Assembly: GCF_000585375.1 (NCBI RefSeq)
Contig: NZ_KK073874.1
Span: forward strand, 6,726,894-6,790,893
Length of the DNA stretch: 64,000 nt
Direction: 5' to 3'
Source: Cryptosporangium arvum DSM 44712
GTDB lineage: Bacteria; Actinomycetota; Actinomycetes; Mycobacteriales; Cryptosporangiaceae
Of this stretch, positions 34,926-44,152 are shown in pieces; position 1 is the stretch's first letter; every line of letters starts with the position of its first letter. The position numbers and the translations under genes were made by a program. Under the pieces are notes generated by a model. That model did no database searches. It was given only the letters and a program-made list of their open reading frames with translations, and was not told where the DNA came from.

Positions 34926-35383
34926 GCCTCAGCCCCTTCTTTTGAGACGGCCTGCGCCGTCGCGTCCTTGAACGCCATCCACGCGAGCAGAGCGCACTTC
35001 ACCCGCGCCGGGTACTTGGCGACGCCGGCGAACGCGATCGCGTCCTCCAGCACTTCCTCGTCGGGCTCGATCTGCCCGCGCGACTGGAGCAGCTCGACGA
35101 ACGTGTCGACGGTGCTGAACGCGCCCTCGACCGACTTCCCCACGATCAACTCGTGCAGCACCGACGCCGACGCCTGGCTGATCGAGCACCCGGCGCCGTC
35201 GTACGAGACGTCGGCCACCGAGTCACCGGACAGGTGGACCCGCAGCGTCACCTCGTCACCACAGGTCGGGTTGACGTGATGCACCTGCGCCTCGAACGGG
35301 TCACGCAGACCGCGCCCGTGCGGGTGCTTGTAGTGGTCCAGGATGATCTCCTGGTACATCGCGTCCCCGAACAAGCCACTCAT
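34922..35383 (-). CDS. sufU: Fe-S cluster assembly scaffold/zinc sulfurtransferase SufU
   Basis: 153 aa. The three conserved cysteines are in NPTCGDE, GAGCSIS and ARVKCALLAW, with the Asp in CGDE, which together bind zinc and receive sulfur from SufS. SufU stimulates SufS by accepting persulfide sulfur. It lies between sufS and sufT, 13 bp after sufS. Confidence 0.95.
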   Translation of the reverse strand: MSGLFGDAMYQEIILDHYKHPHGRGLRDPFEAQVHHVNPTCGDEVTLRVHLSGDSVADVSYDGAGCSISQASASVLHELIVGKSVEGAFSTVDTFVELLQSRGQIEPDEEVLEDAIAFAGVAKYPARVKCALLAWMAFKDATAQAVSKEGAEA

Positions 35384-35396
35384 ACGAAAAACTCCA

Positions 35397-36671
35397 TCAC
35401 CCGAAGAACCGGACTACCTGGTGCAACCCATCGACGAGCGCGTCAATTTCCGCTTCGGTCGTGTACAGGTAGAACGAGGCGCGCGTGGTGGCCGGAACCC
35501 CGAACCGGACGCAGGTCGGGCGGGCGCAGTGGTGCCCCACCCGGACCGCGATACCCAGCTCGTCCAGGTACTGGCCGATGTCGTGCGGGTGGATCTCCCC
35601 GAGCGAGAACGAGATCGTGCCGCCCCGGGCCTCGGTGGTGTCGGGCCCGACGATCGTCAGGCCCGGAACCGACTTCAGGCGCGGCAGCGCGTACTCCACC
35701 AGCCGGTGCTCGTGCGCCTGGATGTTCTCCAGGCCCAGCTCGGTCAGGTACCGCACGGCGGCACCGAGCCCGACGGCCTCGGCGATCATCGGCGTACCGG
35801 CCTCGAACCGGTGCGGGATCCCGGCGAACGTCGAGCCCTCCATCGAGACGGTCTCGATCATCTCGCCGCCACCGAGGAACGGCGGCATCGAGTTGAGCAG
35901 ATCCGCCCGGCCCCAGAGCACGCCGATGCCGGTCGGCCCGACCATCTTGTGCCCGGTGAACGCGATGAAGTCGACGCCGAGGTCGGCCACGTTCACCGGC
36001 ATGTGCGGCACCGACTGCGACGCGTCGAGCATCACCAGCGCGCCCACCTGGCGGGCCCGCGCCACGATCGGCTCGACCGGGTTCTGGGTGCCGAGGATGT
36101 TCGACTGGTGGACGTAGGAGACGAACCGCGTCCGCTCGTTGATCAGCGTGTCGAGTTCGGACAGGTCCAGCCGGCCGTCGTCGGTGATCCCGAACCACCG
36201 CAGCGTCGCGCCGGTGCGCTCGCAGAGCAGCTGCCACGGCACGATGTTGGAGTGGTGCTCCATCTCCGAGATCACGATCTCGTCGCCCGGGCCCACCAGC
36301 GGGAACGCCGTGCCGGCGGGACGACCGGCGGTGTTGCCGAGCGAGTACGCGACGAGGTTGAGCGCCTCGGACGAGTTCTTCGTGAAGATGACCTCGTTGC
36401 GGCTCGGCGCGTGGATCAGGCCGGCCACCGCGTCCCGGGCCGCCTCGTAGGCCAGCGTCGCCTCCGAGCCGAGCGTGTGCACGGCCCGGGCGACGTTGGC
36501 GTTGTGGCGGGCGAGGTGCTCGCTCATCGCGTCGATGACGGCCTGGGGCTTCTGCGAAGTGTTCGCGGAGTCCAGGTAGATCACCGGGACGCCTTCGCCG
36601 CCGCCCTCGGTGTGCAGGCGACGCGAGAGGATCGGGAAGTCCTTCCGGATCAGCTCGACGTCATAACTCAT
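35397..36671 (-). CDS. sufS: Cysteine desulfurase SufS
   Basis: 424 aa, PLP-dependent class V aminotransferase fold. The PLP Lys is in FTGHKMVGPTG, the HH pair in EMEHHSN stacks on PLP, and the catalytic Cys is in the VRVGHHCARPTC loop. It mobilises sulfur from cysteine for Fe-S assembly with SufU. Its ATG overlaps the sufC stop by 4 nt. Confidence 0.96.
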   Translation of the reverse strand: MSYDVELIRKDFPILSRRLHTEGGGEGVPVIYLDSANTSQKPQAVIDAMSEHLARHNANVARAVHTLGSEATLAYEAARDAVAGLIHAPSRNEVIFTKNSSEALNLVAYSLGNTAGRPAGTAFPLVGPGDEIVISEMEHHSNIVPWQLLCERTGATLRWFGITDDGRLDLSELDTLINERTRFVSYVHQSNILGTQNPVEPIVARARQVGALVMLDASQSVPHMPVNVADLGVDFIAFTGHKMVGPTGIGVLWGRADLLNSMPPFLGGGEMIETVSMEGSTFAGIPHRFEAGTPMIAEAVGLGAAVRYLTELGLENIQAHEHRLVEYALPRLKSVPGLTIVGPDTTEARGGTISFSLGEIHPHDIGQYLDELGIAVRVGHHCARPTCVRFGVPATTRASFYLYTTEAEIDALVDGLHQVVRFFG

Positions 36672-37435
36672 GAGACAGCCCCCGCGGCGGTGATGAACCG
36701 CTCGTAGCCCGAGGCCTCCAGCTCGTCGGCGAGCTCCGGGCCGCCCTCCTGGACGATGCGGCCGCCGACGAACACGTGCACGAAGTCGGGCTGGATGTAG
36801 CGCAGGATCCGCGTGTAGTGGGTGATCAGCAGCGTGCCGATGTCGCCGTTCGCCCGCGCCCGGTTGACGCCCTCGGAGACCGACTTGAGCGCGTCGATGT
36901 CGAGGCCGGAGTCGGTCTCGTCGAGGATCGCGATCTTCGGCTTGAGCAGCTCGAGCTGGAGGATCTCGTGCCGCTTCTTCTCACCGCCGGAGAAGCCCTC
37001 GTTGACGTTGCGCTCGGCGAACGACTGGTCGACGCCGAGCGTCTCCATCGCGGTCTTGACTTCCTTGACCCAGAGGCGGAGCTTCGGCGCCTCGCCGCGG
37101 ACCGCGGTGGCCGCGGTGCGCAGGAAGTTCGACACCGAGACACCGGGCACCTCGACCGGGTACTGCATCGCGAGGAACAGGCCGGCGCGGGCCCGCTCGT
37201 CGACGCTCATCGCGAGGACGTCCTCGCCGTCGAGCAGCACGGTGCCGCTGGTGACCGTGTACTTGGGGTGGCCGGCGATCGAGTAGGCCAGCGTGGACTT
37301 GCCGGAGCCGTTCGGCCCCATGATCGCGTGCGTCTCCCCCGACTTCACGGTGAGGTCGACCCCGCGCAGGATCGGCTTCGCATCGTCGCCGGTCAGGACG
37401 CTGACGTGCAGGTCGCGGATCTCGAGCGTGCTCAC
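36668..37435 (-). CDS. sufC: Fe-S assembly ATPase SufC
   Basis: 255 aa. Walker A MGPNGSGKST, signature FSGGEKKRHEILQL and Walker B AILDETDSGLD are typical of SufC; it drives the SufBCD scaffold. GTG at 37435 starts the conserved STLEIRDL; the frame upstream belongs to the Rieske gene region. It overlaps the Rieske stop by 4 nt and the sufS start by 4 nt. Confidence 0.96.
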   Translation of the reverse strand: MSTLEIRDLHVSVLTGDDAKPILRGVDLTVKSGETHAIMGPNGSGKSTLAYSIAGHPKYTVTSGTVLLDGEDVLAMSVDERARAGLFLAMQYPVEVPGVSVSNFLRTAATAVRGEAPKLRLWVKEVKTAMETLGVDQSFAERNVNEGFSGGEKKRHEILQLELLKPKIAILDETDSGLDIDALKSVSEGVNRARANGDIGTLLITHYTRILRYIQPDFVHVFVGGRIVQEGGPELADELEASGYERFITAAGAVS

Positions 37436-37761
37436 TGGGGGGACTCCTGGTTCGTGTTCAGAGATACGAGAACGTCGTCGCCGTCGACCCGGACCGGGTA
37501 GACGGGCACCGGTTTGGTCGCCGGCAGGCCGGTGGGTTTGCCCGACCGCAGATCGAAGCGGGATCCGTGCAGCCAGCACTCGATCGCGCAGTCCTCCACG
37601 TCGCCTTCGGAGAGCGGAACGATCGCGTGCGAGCACTCGTCGCGGATCGCGAAGAATTCGCCGTTCGACCGCACGACCGCGACCGGCTCACCGTCGACCT
37701 CGACGGCGAGGACTCCTTCCTCCTCGACGTCGTTCACGGCGCAGACCCGGGTGTACGTCAT
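37432..37761 (-). CDS. Rieske [2Fe-2S] ferredoxin in the suf operon
   Basis: 109 aa. Rieske ligands: ECSHAIVPLSEGD contributes Cys-X-His and ECWLHGSRFDL contributes Cys-X2-His. Size and sequence match the ferredoxin subunits of non-haem oxygenases. Placed inside the operon between sufD and sufC with overlaps on both sides, it most likely supplies electrons or serves as a client for cluster assembly (inference). This gene is an insertion relative to the simplest sufR-B-D-C-S-U-T order. Confidence 0.9.
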   Translation of the reverse strand: MTYTRVCAVNDVEEEGVLAVEVDGEPVAVVRSNGEFFAIRDECSHAIVPLSEGDVEDCAIECWLHGSRFDLRSGKPTGLPATKPVPVYPVRVDGDDVLVSLNTNQESPQ

Positions 37762-38939
37762 TACGCGCCCGCCTTGGCCAGCCGCGCGTCGATCGTGGAG
37801 GTGATGGCCTCGACCAGCTCCGGGTTGCCGATCTTCTGGGTGATCTCGGCGAAGAAGCCACGGACCACCAGGCGCCGGGCCTCGTCGGCCGGGATGCCCC
37901 GGGACTGCAGGTAGAACAGCTGCTCGTCGTCGAAGCGGCCGGTGGCGCTGGCGTGCCCGGCGCCGACGATCTCGCCGGTCTCGATCTCCAGGTTGGGCAC
38001 CGAGTCGGCGCGGGCGCCGTCGGTGAGCACCAGGTTGCGGTTGATCTCGTACGTGTCGGTGCCGCTGGCTTCGTCCTGGATCAGCACGTCGCCGACCCAG
38101 ACCGTGTGGGCGTCCGCGCCCTGCAGCGCGCCGCGGTAGACGACGTTCGAGCGGCAGTCGGGCACCGAGTGGTCGACGAACAGCCGGTGCTCGAGGTGCT
38201 GACCGGCGTCGGCGAAGTAGATGCCGTACGCGTCGATCTCGCCGCCGCGGCCGGTGAACTCCACCGACGTGTACTGGCGGACCAGGTCGCCGCCGAGCGT
38301 CACCGCGATGTGGGTGATCCGCGCGTCGCGGCCGAGCTTCACCCGCTGGTGCTGCAGCTGGACCGAGTCGGCCGACCAGTCGGTGCGGGTCACGAACGTG
38401 AGGCTCGCGTTGTCACCGACGAGGATCTCGACGTTGTCGGCCAGCGCGACGTTACCGGCCTGGTCGAGCAGGATCTTGGCCTCGGCGTTGGGCTTGATGT
38501 CGAGGACGAGGTGGCCGTGGCTGGCGCCGTTGGCGTCCCGGCCGGTGCGGTCGATGACCACGTACTCGCGGACGACGTCGGTCACCGTGACGACGGTGGC
38601 GGCCTTCACCTTGCCGTACGCGTCCGCGGAGGGACGGTCGAACGGTGTCAGCGCGCTCCCGACCCGCGGGTCGTCCGTTCCCACGTGCTCGACGCGGACG
38701 CCCTCCGCGGTGCCGACGCGCTCGTCGAGCGCGTCGGCGGCCGGCTCGGCGCTGCTGTCGTGCAGGCCGCGGAGCCGGTCGAGCGGCGTGAACCGCCACT
38801 CTTCCTCCCGGCCGGTGAGCCGGGGGAAGTCGGCCACGTCGTAGGAGCGCAGCGCCTCGGCCTTGCTGGCCGGCGGCTTGCCGTCGGCCGGGCCACCGTG
38901 GCTGTGCGCTCCGGCGAGCACAGGAGCATCGCTAGACAC
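37761..38939 (-). CDS. sufD: Fe-S assembly protein SufD
   Basis: 392 aa. C-terminal SufBD beta-helix with LVLDIKPNAEAKILLDQAGN and the terminal ASATGRFDDEQLFYLQSRG block; the N-terminal region is low-complexity. Forms the SufBCD scaffold with SufB and SufC. ATG at 38939; 34 bp after the sufB stop. Its stop overlaps the Rieske start by one base. Confidence 0.95.
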   Translation of the reverse strand: MSSDAPVLAGAHSHGGPADGKPPASKAEALRSYDVADFPRLTGREEEWRFTPLDRLRGLHDSSAEPAADALDERVGTAEGVRVEHVGTDDPRVGSALTPFDRPSADAYGKVKAATVVTVTDVVREYVVIDRTGRDANGASHGHLVLDIKPNAEAKILLDQAGNVALADNVEILVGDNASLTFVTRTDWSADSVQLQHQRVKLGRDARITHIAVTLGGDLVRQYTSVEFTGRGGEIDAYGIYFADAGQHLEHRLFVDHSVPDCRSNVVYRGALQGADAHTVWVGDVLIQDEASGTDTYEINRNLVLTDGARADSVPNLEIETGEIVGAGHASATGRFDDEQLFYLQSRGIPADEARRLVVRGFFAEITQKIGNPELVEAITSTIDARLAKAGA

Positions 38940-38973
38940 TTGCTTTTACCTCTTATCGCTGTTCGAACGGGGA

Positions 38974-40440
38974 CTAACCGACTGCGCCTTCCATCTGCAG
39001 TTCGATCAGGCGGTTGAGCTCGAGCGCGTACTCCATCGGGAGCTCGCGGGCGATCGGCTCGACGAAGCCGCGGACGATCATCGCCATCGCCTCGTCCTCG
39101 GTCAGCCCTCGGCTCATCAGGTAGAACAGCTGGTCGTCGCTGATCTTGGAGACCGTGGCCTCGTGCCCCATCGCGACGTCGTCCTCGCGGACGTCGACGT
39201 AGGGGTAGGTGTCGGAGCGGGAGACCGTGTCGACGAGCAGCGCGTCGCACTTCACCGTCGACTTCGAGCCGACCGCACCGTCGAGCACCTGCACCAGGCC
39301 GCGGTACGAGGTGCGGCCGCCGCCGCGGGCCACCGACTTGCTGACGATCGTCGACGACGTGTTCGGCGCGGCGTGCACCATCTTGGCGCCGGCGTCCTGG
39401 TGCTGGCCCTCGCCCGCGAACGCGATCGAGAGGACCTCGCCCTTGGCGTGCTCGCCGGTCATGAAGACGGCCGGGTACTTCATCGTCACCTTGGAGCCGA
39501 TGTTGCCGTCGATCCACTCCATGGTGGCGCCCTCGTGGCAGACGGCGCGCTTGGTGACCAGGTTGTACACGTTGTTCGACCAGTTCTGGATCGTCGTGTA
39601 CCGGCACCGGGCGTTCTTCTTCACGATGATCTCGACGACCGCGGAGTGCAGCGAGTCCGACGAGTAGATCGGCGCCGTGCAGCCCTCGACGTAGTGCACG
39701 TACGCGCCCTCGTCGACGATGATCAGCGTCCGCTCGAACTGGCCCATGTTCTCGGTGTTGATCCGGAAGTAGGCCTGCAGCGGGATCTCGACGTGCACGC
39801 CCTTCGGCACGTAGATGAACGAGCCGCCGGACCAGGTGGCGGTGTTCAGCGCGGCGAACTTGTTGTCGCCGACCGGGATCACCGAACCGAAGTACTCCTT
39901 GAAGATGTCCTCGTGCTCGCGCAGCGCGGTGTCGGTGTCCATGAACACCACGCCCTGCTCCTCGAGGTCCTCACGGATCTTGTGGTAGACGACCTCGGAC
40001 TCGTACTGGGCCGCGACACCGGAGACCAGCCGCTGCTTCTCCGCCTCCGGGATGCCCAGCTTGTCGTAGGTGTTCTTGATGTCCTCGGGAAGCTCTTCCC
40101 AGCTCGCCGCCTGCTTCTCGGTCGAGCGGACGAAGTACTTGATGTTGTCGAAGTCGATGCCGCCGAGGTCGGCGCCCCAGTCGGGCATCGGCTTCTTGCC
40201 GAACAGCGTCAACCCGCGCAGGCGGCGGCGGAGCATCCACTCGGGTTCGCTCTTCTTCGCCGAGATGTCCCGGACGACGGCTTCGTTGATTCCGCGCTGC
40301 GCGGCGGCGCCGGCGACGTCGGAGTCGGACCAGCCGAACGCATAGTTGCCCAGCGCCGCGATCTGCTCGTCCTGCGTGAGGGGCACGGTCGCGACGGGCG
40401 CGCCGGCCTCCGAGCGGTTCTCGGGCGTGATGGCGGTCAT
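38974..40440 (-). CDS. sufB: Fe-S assembly protein SufB
   Basis: 488 aa. SufB core with [20 protein letters not shown] (Cys near the cluster-forming surface), [18 protein letters not shown] and the terminal [20 protein letters not shown]. Start at 40440: a GGGAGG box lies 9 nt upstream in GGGAGGACGTCCTC, and the head MTAITPEN is normal for the family. The longer frame toward 40659 is not used. It follows sufR by 37 bp. Confidence 0.96.
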   Translation of the reverse strand: MTAITPENRSEAGAPVATVPLTQDEQIAALGNYAFGWSDSDVAGAAAQRGINEAVVRDISAKKSEPEWMLRRRLRGLTLFGKKPMPDWGADLGGIDFDNIKYFVRSTEKQAASWEELPEDIKNTYDKLGIPEAEKQRLVSGVAAQYESEVVYHKIREDLEEQGVVFMDTDTALREHEDIFKEYFGSVIPVGDNKFAALNTATWSGGSFIYVPKGVHVEIPLQAYFRINTENMGQFERTLIIVDEGAYVHYVEGCTAPIYSSDSLHSAVVEIIVKKNARCRYTTIQNWSNNVYNLVTKRAVCHEGATMEWIDGNIGSKVTMKYPAVFMTGEHAKGEVLSIAFAGEGQHQDAGAKMVHAAPNTSSTIVSKSVARGGGRTSYRGLVQVLDGAVGSKSTVKCDALLVDTVSRSDTYPYVDVREDDVAMGHEATVSKISDDQLFYLMSRGLTEDEAMAMIVRGFVEPIARELPMEYALELNRLIELQMEGAVG

Positions 40441-40477
40441 GAGGACGTCCTCCCGGGACGGGTGTGGGTCAGGTGGT

Positions 40478-41182
40478 TCAAACTGCTTTGCGCACCGGTA
40501 TGTGCGTCGTACAGACGCCGTCTCCGTGCGCGATCGTCGCGAGCCGTTGGACGTGGCTGCCGAGCAACCGGGAAATGACCGCGGTCTCGGCTTCGCAGAG
40601 TTCCGGGAACTCGGCCGCGACCTGGGCCACCGGGCAGTGGTGCTGACACAGCTGGCCACCCCCGGCCAGCGCCGACGCGCTGGCAGCGTAGCCCTCCGCG
40701 GAGAGCGCCCCGGCCAGGGCCTCGGCCCGGGCGAGCGGATCGTCCCCGGCGTCGGCCATCGCCGTCCGGCAGCGCTCCTCGAGTACCCGGACGCGTTCGG
40801 CGGCGAACGTCGCCACCGCGTCCTGCCCGTGGAGGCGGGCCAGGAACCGGAGCACCTCGGCGGCCAGGTCGTCGTACGTGTGCGGGAACGTCTGCCGGCC
40901 GGCGTCGGTGAGCACGAACTCCTTGGCCGGGCGCCCGCGGCCGCGCGGACCGCGGCCGGGCTTCTCCCGGCTCTCGACCGCCCCTTCGGCCAGCAGGGCG
41001 TCGAGGTGGCGGCGGACCGCGGCCGCGGTGAGGCCGAGCCGTTCGCTCAGATGCGTCGCGGTGGCGCCGCCGTCTTCCAACAGCATGCGGGTGATCCGGT
41101 CGCGGGTTTTCACGTCGGAGCCCAGCCGGACGTCGGCACCCTGGGTGGGTGCCGCCGTGGCGGGCGTCTCGACGTTTTTCAC
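40478..41182 (-). CDS. sufR: SufR, Fe-S-sensing repressor of the suf operon
   Basis: 234 aa. N-terminal winged helix ([31 protein letters not shown]) and a C-terminal domain with the cysteine cluster CQHHC, FPELC and a final Cys, matching SufR ligands for a [4Fe-4S] cluster. Holo-SufR represses suf genes when Fe-S supply is adequate. GTG at 41182 is the start; the upstream sequence is out of frame and no Shine-Dalgarno is visible. It heads the operon and is divergent from the AAC(3)-like gene. Confidence 0.92.
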   Translation of the reverse strand: MKNVETPATAAPTQGADVRLGSDVKTRDRITRMLLEDGGATATHLSERLGLTAAAVRRHLDALLAEGAVESREKPGRGPRGRGRPAKEFVLTDAGRQTFPHTYDDLAAEVLRFLARLHGQDAVATFAAERVRVLEERCRTAMADAGDDPLARAEALAGALSAEGYAASASALAGGGQLCQHHCPVAQVAAEFPELCEAETAVISRLLGSHVQRLATIAHGDGVCTTHIPVRKAV

Positions 41183-41195
41183 AACATCATTGTTG
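41182..41195. promoter_or_regulatory. CAAC-N6-GTTG element over the sufR start codon
   Basis: CAAC (41182-41185), ATCATT, GTTG (41192-41195). This is the exact arm-and-spacing pattern of the SufR operator described in cyanobacteria. It overlaps the first base of the sufR GTG and extends upstream, so bound SufR could block transcription initiation or a leaderless start. Whether the site is real in this organism is inference. Confidence 0.6.
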
Positions 41196-41254
41196 CGGAT
41201 ATCTGACCGACCGGCCAGCTGAGGTCACGAGGGCATCGCAGTGAACAGGATCAC

Positions 41255-41273
41255 GCAGGGTAGCCTTACCTGA
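41255..41273. promoter_or_regulatory. Candidate IdeR/DtxR iron box
   Basis: GCAGGGTAGCCTTACCTGA matches 14 of 19 positions of the classical iron-box consensus (TTAGGTTAGCCTAACCTAA), including the AGG, TAGCCT and ACCT cores. It lies 73 bp upstream of sufR and 44 bp upstream of the chosen AAC(3)-like start, so it could act on either gene. Confidence 0.5.
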
Positions 41274-41316
41274 TCGCGAGACCTCCGTTATTGCCGTGAT
41301 CTGGGGGGATTCCCGC

Positions 41317-42222
41317 GTGGCGCTCGCGTGCACCGTTCGCTCCCACGGCACGATGGCCCCCGTGATCGTCCCGTCGAATTTCGCAACATCGCCGGCCGTG
41401 GACCGCGAGGCCGAGGTCGTGGCCCGCACGCCGGCCCCGCGGACGCGCCGGACGCTCGCCGACGACCTGCGCGCGCTCGGGGTGGAACCGGGCGACGTCC
41501 TGCTGGTGCACACCGCGCTGTCGGCGCTCGGCTGGGTGGCCGGGCGCGAGCAGGCGGTCATCCTGGCCCTGCAGGACGCGGTCGGGCCGACCGGCACGCT
41601 GGTCGTGCCGACGCAGACCGGCAGCAACTCCGACCCCGCCGAGTGGCACGCGCCGGCCGTCCCGGCGCCGTGGTGGGACGCGATCCGCGACGGGTTGCCG
41701 GCGTTCGACCCGGCCCGCACCCCGTCCGACGGCATGGGCTGGCTGCCCGAGACGTTGCGTTCCTGGCCCGGGGCGATCCGCAGCGGGCACCCGCAGACGT
41801 CGTTCGCCGCGCTCGGTCCGGCGGCGTCGGCCCTGCTGCGCCGCCACGACCTGGACTGCCGGTTCGGGGACCGCTCGCCGCTCTCGGCGCTGGCCGCGGC
41901 CGGGGCCAGGGTGCTGCTGCTCGGCGCCGGCTACGACACCTGCACGGCGTTCCACCTGGGCGAGGCCCGCTCGGCCGGGGCGCCCCGGGAGCGCCTGTCG
42001 TGCGCGGCGCTGGACTCCGACGGCGAACGCCGCTGGGTGCGCTACGTGGACGTGGTGGCCGACGAACGCGACTTCGGTGCCCTGGGCGAGGCGTTCGAGG
42101 CCACCGGCGCGGTCGCCTCCGGCCCGGTGGGCAGCGCCCGGGCTCACCTCTTCGACCTGGAGACCGCCGCCCGCTTCGCGTCGACGTGGATCCCGGCCAA
42201 CCGGGCGGGGTGGAGCGGCTAG
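41317..42222 (+). CDS. AAC(3)-family aminoglycoside N-acetyltransferase-like protein
   Basis: About 301 aa. The AAC(3) fold pattern is visible: HTALSALGWVAG early, GTLVVPTQT, PSDGMGWLPETLRSWPGAIRS and a His in SGHPQTSFAALG, the usual catalytic neighbourhood. These enzymes use acetyl-CoA to acetylate the 3-amino group of aminoglycosides; relatives with other substrates exist. The start is uncertain: GTG 41317 is chosen because GGGGGGA lies 7 nt upstream, but GTG 41296 and ATG 41353 are in frame. Confidence 0.82.
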   Translation: MALACTVRSHGTMAPVIVPSNFATSPAVDREAEVVARTPAPRTRRTLADDLRALGVEPGDVLLVHTALSALGWVAGREQAVILALQDAVGPTGTLVVPTQTGSNSDPAEWHAPAVPAPWWDAIRDGLPAFDPARTPSDGMGWLPETLRSWPGAIRSGHPQTSFAALGPAASALLRRHDLDCRFGDRSPLSALAAAGARVLLLGAGYDTCTAFHLGEARSAGAPRERLSCAALDSDGERRWVRYVDVVADERDFGALGEAFEATGAVASGPVGSARAHLFDLETAARFASTWIPANRAGWSG

Positions 42223-42260
42223 GCCGTTTTTCCAGGCCGTCGTGGGCGTGGAAACCGGGG

Positions 42261-43121
42261 CTAGTCGAAGACGACCGTGCGGTCGCCGTTGAGGAGCACC
42301 CGGTGCTCCGCGTGCCACCGCACCGCCCGGGAGAGCGCCAGGCACTCCACGTCCCGGCCCACCGCGACCATCTCGTCGGGGCTGTCGGTGTGGTCGACCC
42401 GGGCGACCTCCTGCTCGATGATCGGGCCTTCGTCGAGCGCACCGGTGACGTAGTGGGCGGTCGCGCCGATCAGCTTGACGCCGCGCGCGTGCGCCTGGTG
42501 GTACGGGCGGGCACCCTTGAAGCTCGGCAGGAACGAGTGGTGGATGTTTATCGCCCGCCCGGCCAGGTGCCGGCACAGGTCGTCGGAGAGCACCTGCATG
42601 TAGCGGGCGAGCACGACCAGGTCGATCCGCTGCTCCTCGACCAGCGCACGCAGCTTCTCCTCCTGCTCCGGCTTCGTGTCGGGCGTCACCGGCAGGTGGT
42701 GGAACGGCACGTTGTGCCAGCGGGCGAGCGCGGCGAAGTCGGGGTGGTTGGACACGATCGCCGGCACGTCGATCTTCAGCGCCCCGGTCTCGCGGCGGAA
42801 CAGCAGGTCGTTGAGGCAGTGCCCCTGCTTGCTGACGAGGATCAGCACCCGCGGGCGCACGGCCAGGTCGTGCACCGCCCACTCCATGCCGAACTCGGCC
42901 GCGGTCGCGGCGAACTCCTCGCGCAACGCCGCGACGCCCGAGCCGGCCGGCCCGCTGATGTGCACCCGCATGAAGAAGCGGCCGGTGAACGGGTCGCCGA
43001 ACTGCTGGCTCTCCTGGATGTTGCACCCGGCGCCGGCCAGGCGGCCGGCGACCGCGTGGACGATGCCGGGACGATCAGCGCAGGAAAGCGTCAGGACGTA
43101 CTGGGGGGACGATTCGGGCAC
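42261..43121 (-). CDS. purU: Formyltetrahydrofolate deformylase
   Basis: 286 aa. An N-terminal ACT domain (DRPGIVHAVAG) precedes the formyltransferase-like domain with NIHHSFLPSFKGARPYHQA and GALDEGPII, giving the Asn/His/Asp catalytic set. It releases formate from 10-formyl-THF, balancing one-carbon pools. GTG at 43121. Stands alone between convergent and divergent neighbours. Confidence 0.96.
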   Translation of the reverse strand: MPESSPQYVLTLSCADRPGIVHAVAGRLAGAGCNIQESQQFGDPFTGRFFMRVHISGPAGSGVAALREEFAATAAEFGMEWAVHDLAVRPRVLILVSKQGHCLNDLLFRRETGALKIDVPAIVSNHPDFAALARWHNVPFHHLPVTPDTKPEQEEKLRALVEEQRIDLVVLARYMQVLSDDLCRHLAGRAINIHHSFLPSFKGARPYHQAHARGVKLIGATAHYVTGALDEGPIIEQEVARVDHTDSPDEMVAVGRDVECLALSRAVRWHAEHRVLLNGDRTVVFD

Positions 43122-43195
43122 GAGGTGCAGGCTACTCGGCGAGGCCGCCGATGCCGTTCTCGGGGAGAACGTCTACAGCCCATAGAATGCCCGCC

Positions 43196-44152
43196 ATGAG
43201 CACCGCGACCGCGCGATCCTCGGCAGCCCAGCCCCCGACCCCGTCGGCCCCGCCCCGGGAGCCGGGGCGGCTCGACCGGCTGCGCGACGCACCGAAGCTC
43301 GTGCGGTGGCTCGCGTTCGGCACGATCGTCGGCAACGTCGTCGTCGTGCTCACCGGGGTCGCGGTGCGGCTGTCCGGGTCGGGCCTCGGGTGCCCCACCT
43401 GGCCCAAGTGCACCGACGACAGCTACACGAACACACCCGAGTACGGCATCCACGGGTACATCGAGTTCGGCAACCGGCTGCTGACGTTCGTCCTCGCGGC
43501 GATCGTCGGCGCGGCGATCATCCTGGTCTGGCTCCAGCGGCGGCGCCGCCGGTCGCTGGTCTGGCTGTCGCTGGCCCAGTTCGGCGGCATCGTCGCGCAG
43601 GCGGTGGTCGGCGGGGTCACGGTGCTCACCGGACTCAACCCGTGGACGGTGTCCGCGCACTTCCTCGTCTCGATGGTCCTGATCTACGCCGGCTACGTGT
43701 TCTGGCACCGCACCGGCGAGGGCGACGGGCCGCGCGAGTGGCGCGTCGGGGTGCCGCTGCGGTGGCTGGCCCGGGCGATCACGATCGCGGCCGGGCTCAC
43801 GATCGTGGTCGGCACCGTGGTCACCGGCAGCGGCCCGCACTCCGGCGACGGTGACGCCCCGCGCACCGGGTTCGACCCGGCCCTGGTCAGCCAGCTCCAC
43901 GCCGACGCGGTGTTCCTGCTGATCGGGTTGACGATCGGCGGGGTGTTCGCGTTCCGCGCGGTACCGGTGGCACGCAACGCCGTGCTCGCGCTGCTCGTCG
44001 TCGAGCTGGCGCAGGGGCTGGTCGGGTACGTGCAGTACTTCACCCACCTGCCGGTGCTGCTGGTCGCGCTGCACGTGCTCGGCGCGGCCGTGCTGTGGGT
44101 GTACGCGGTGCGGGTGCTGTTCACGGTGCGGGAGCGTCCTACTCTCGCGTAG
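43196..44152 (+). CDS. ctaA: Haem A synthase (COX15/CtaA)
   Basis: 318 aa with eight helices. Conserved features are GLGCPTWPKC after helix 1, IEFGNRLLTF, WTVSAHFLVSM and LHADAVFLLIG, contributing haem-ligand histidines. It oxidises haem O to haem A for cytochrome c oxidase. CtaB, which makes haem O, is encoded 1.9 kb downstream on the other strand. ATG at 43196. It is followed with a one-base overlap by a membrane protein gene. Confidence 0.95.
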   Translation: MSTATARSSAAQPPTPSAPPREPGRLDRLRDAPKLVRWLAFGTIVGNVVVVLTGVAVRLSGSGLGCPTWPKCTDDSYTNTPEYGIHGYIEFGNRLLTFVLAAIVGAAIILVWLQRRRRRSLVWLSLAQFGGIVAQAVVGGVTVLTGLNPWTVSAHFLVSMVLIYAGYVFWHRTGEGDGPREWRVGVPLRWLARAITIAAGLTIVVGTVVTGSGPHSGDGDAPRTGFDPALVSQLHADAVFLLIGLTIGGVFAFRAVPVARNAVLALLVVELAQGLVGYVQYFTHLPVLLVALHVLGAAVLWVYAVRVLFTVRERPTLA

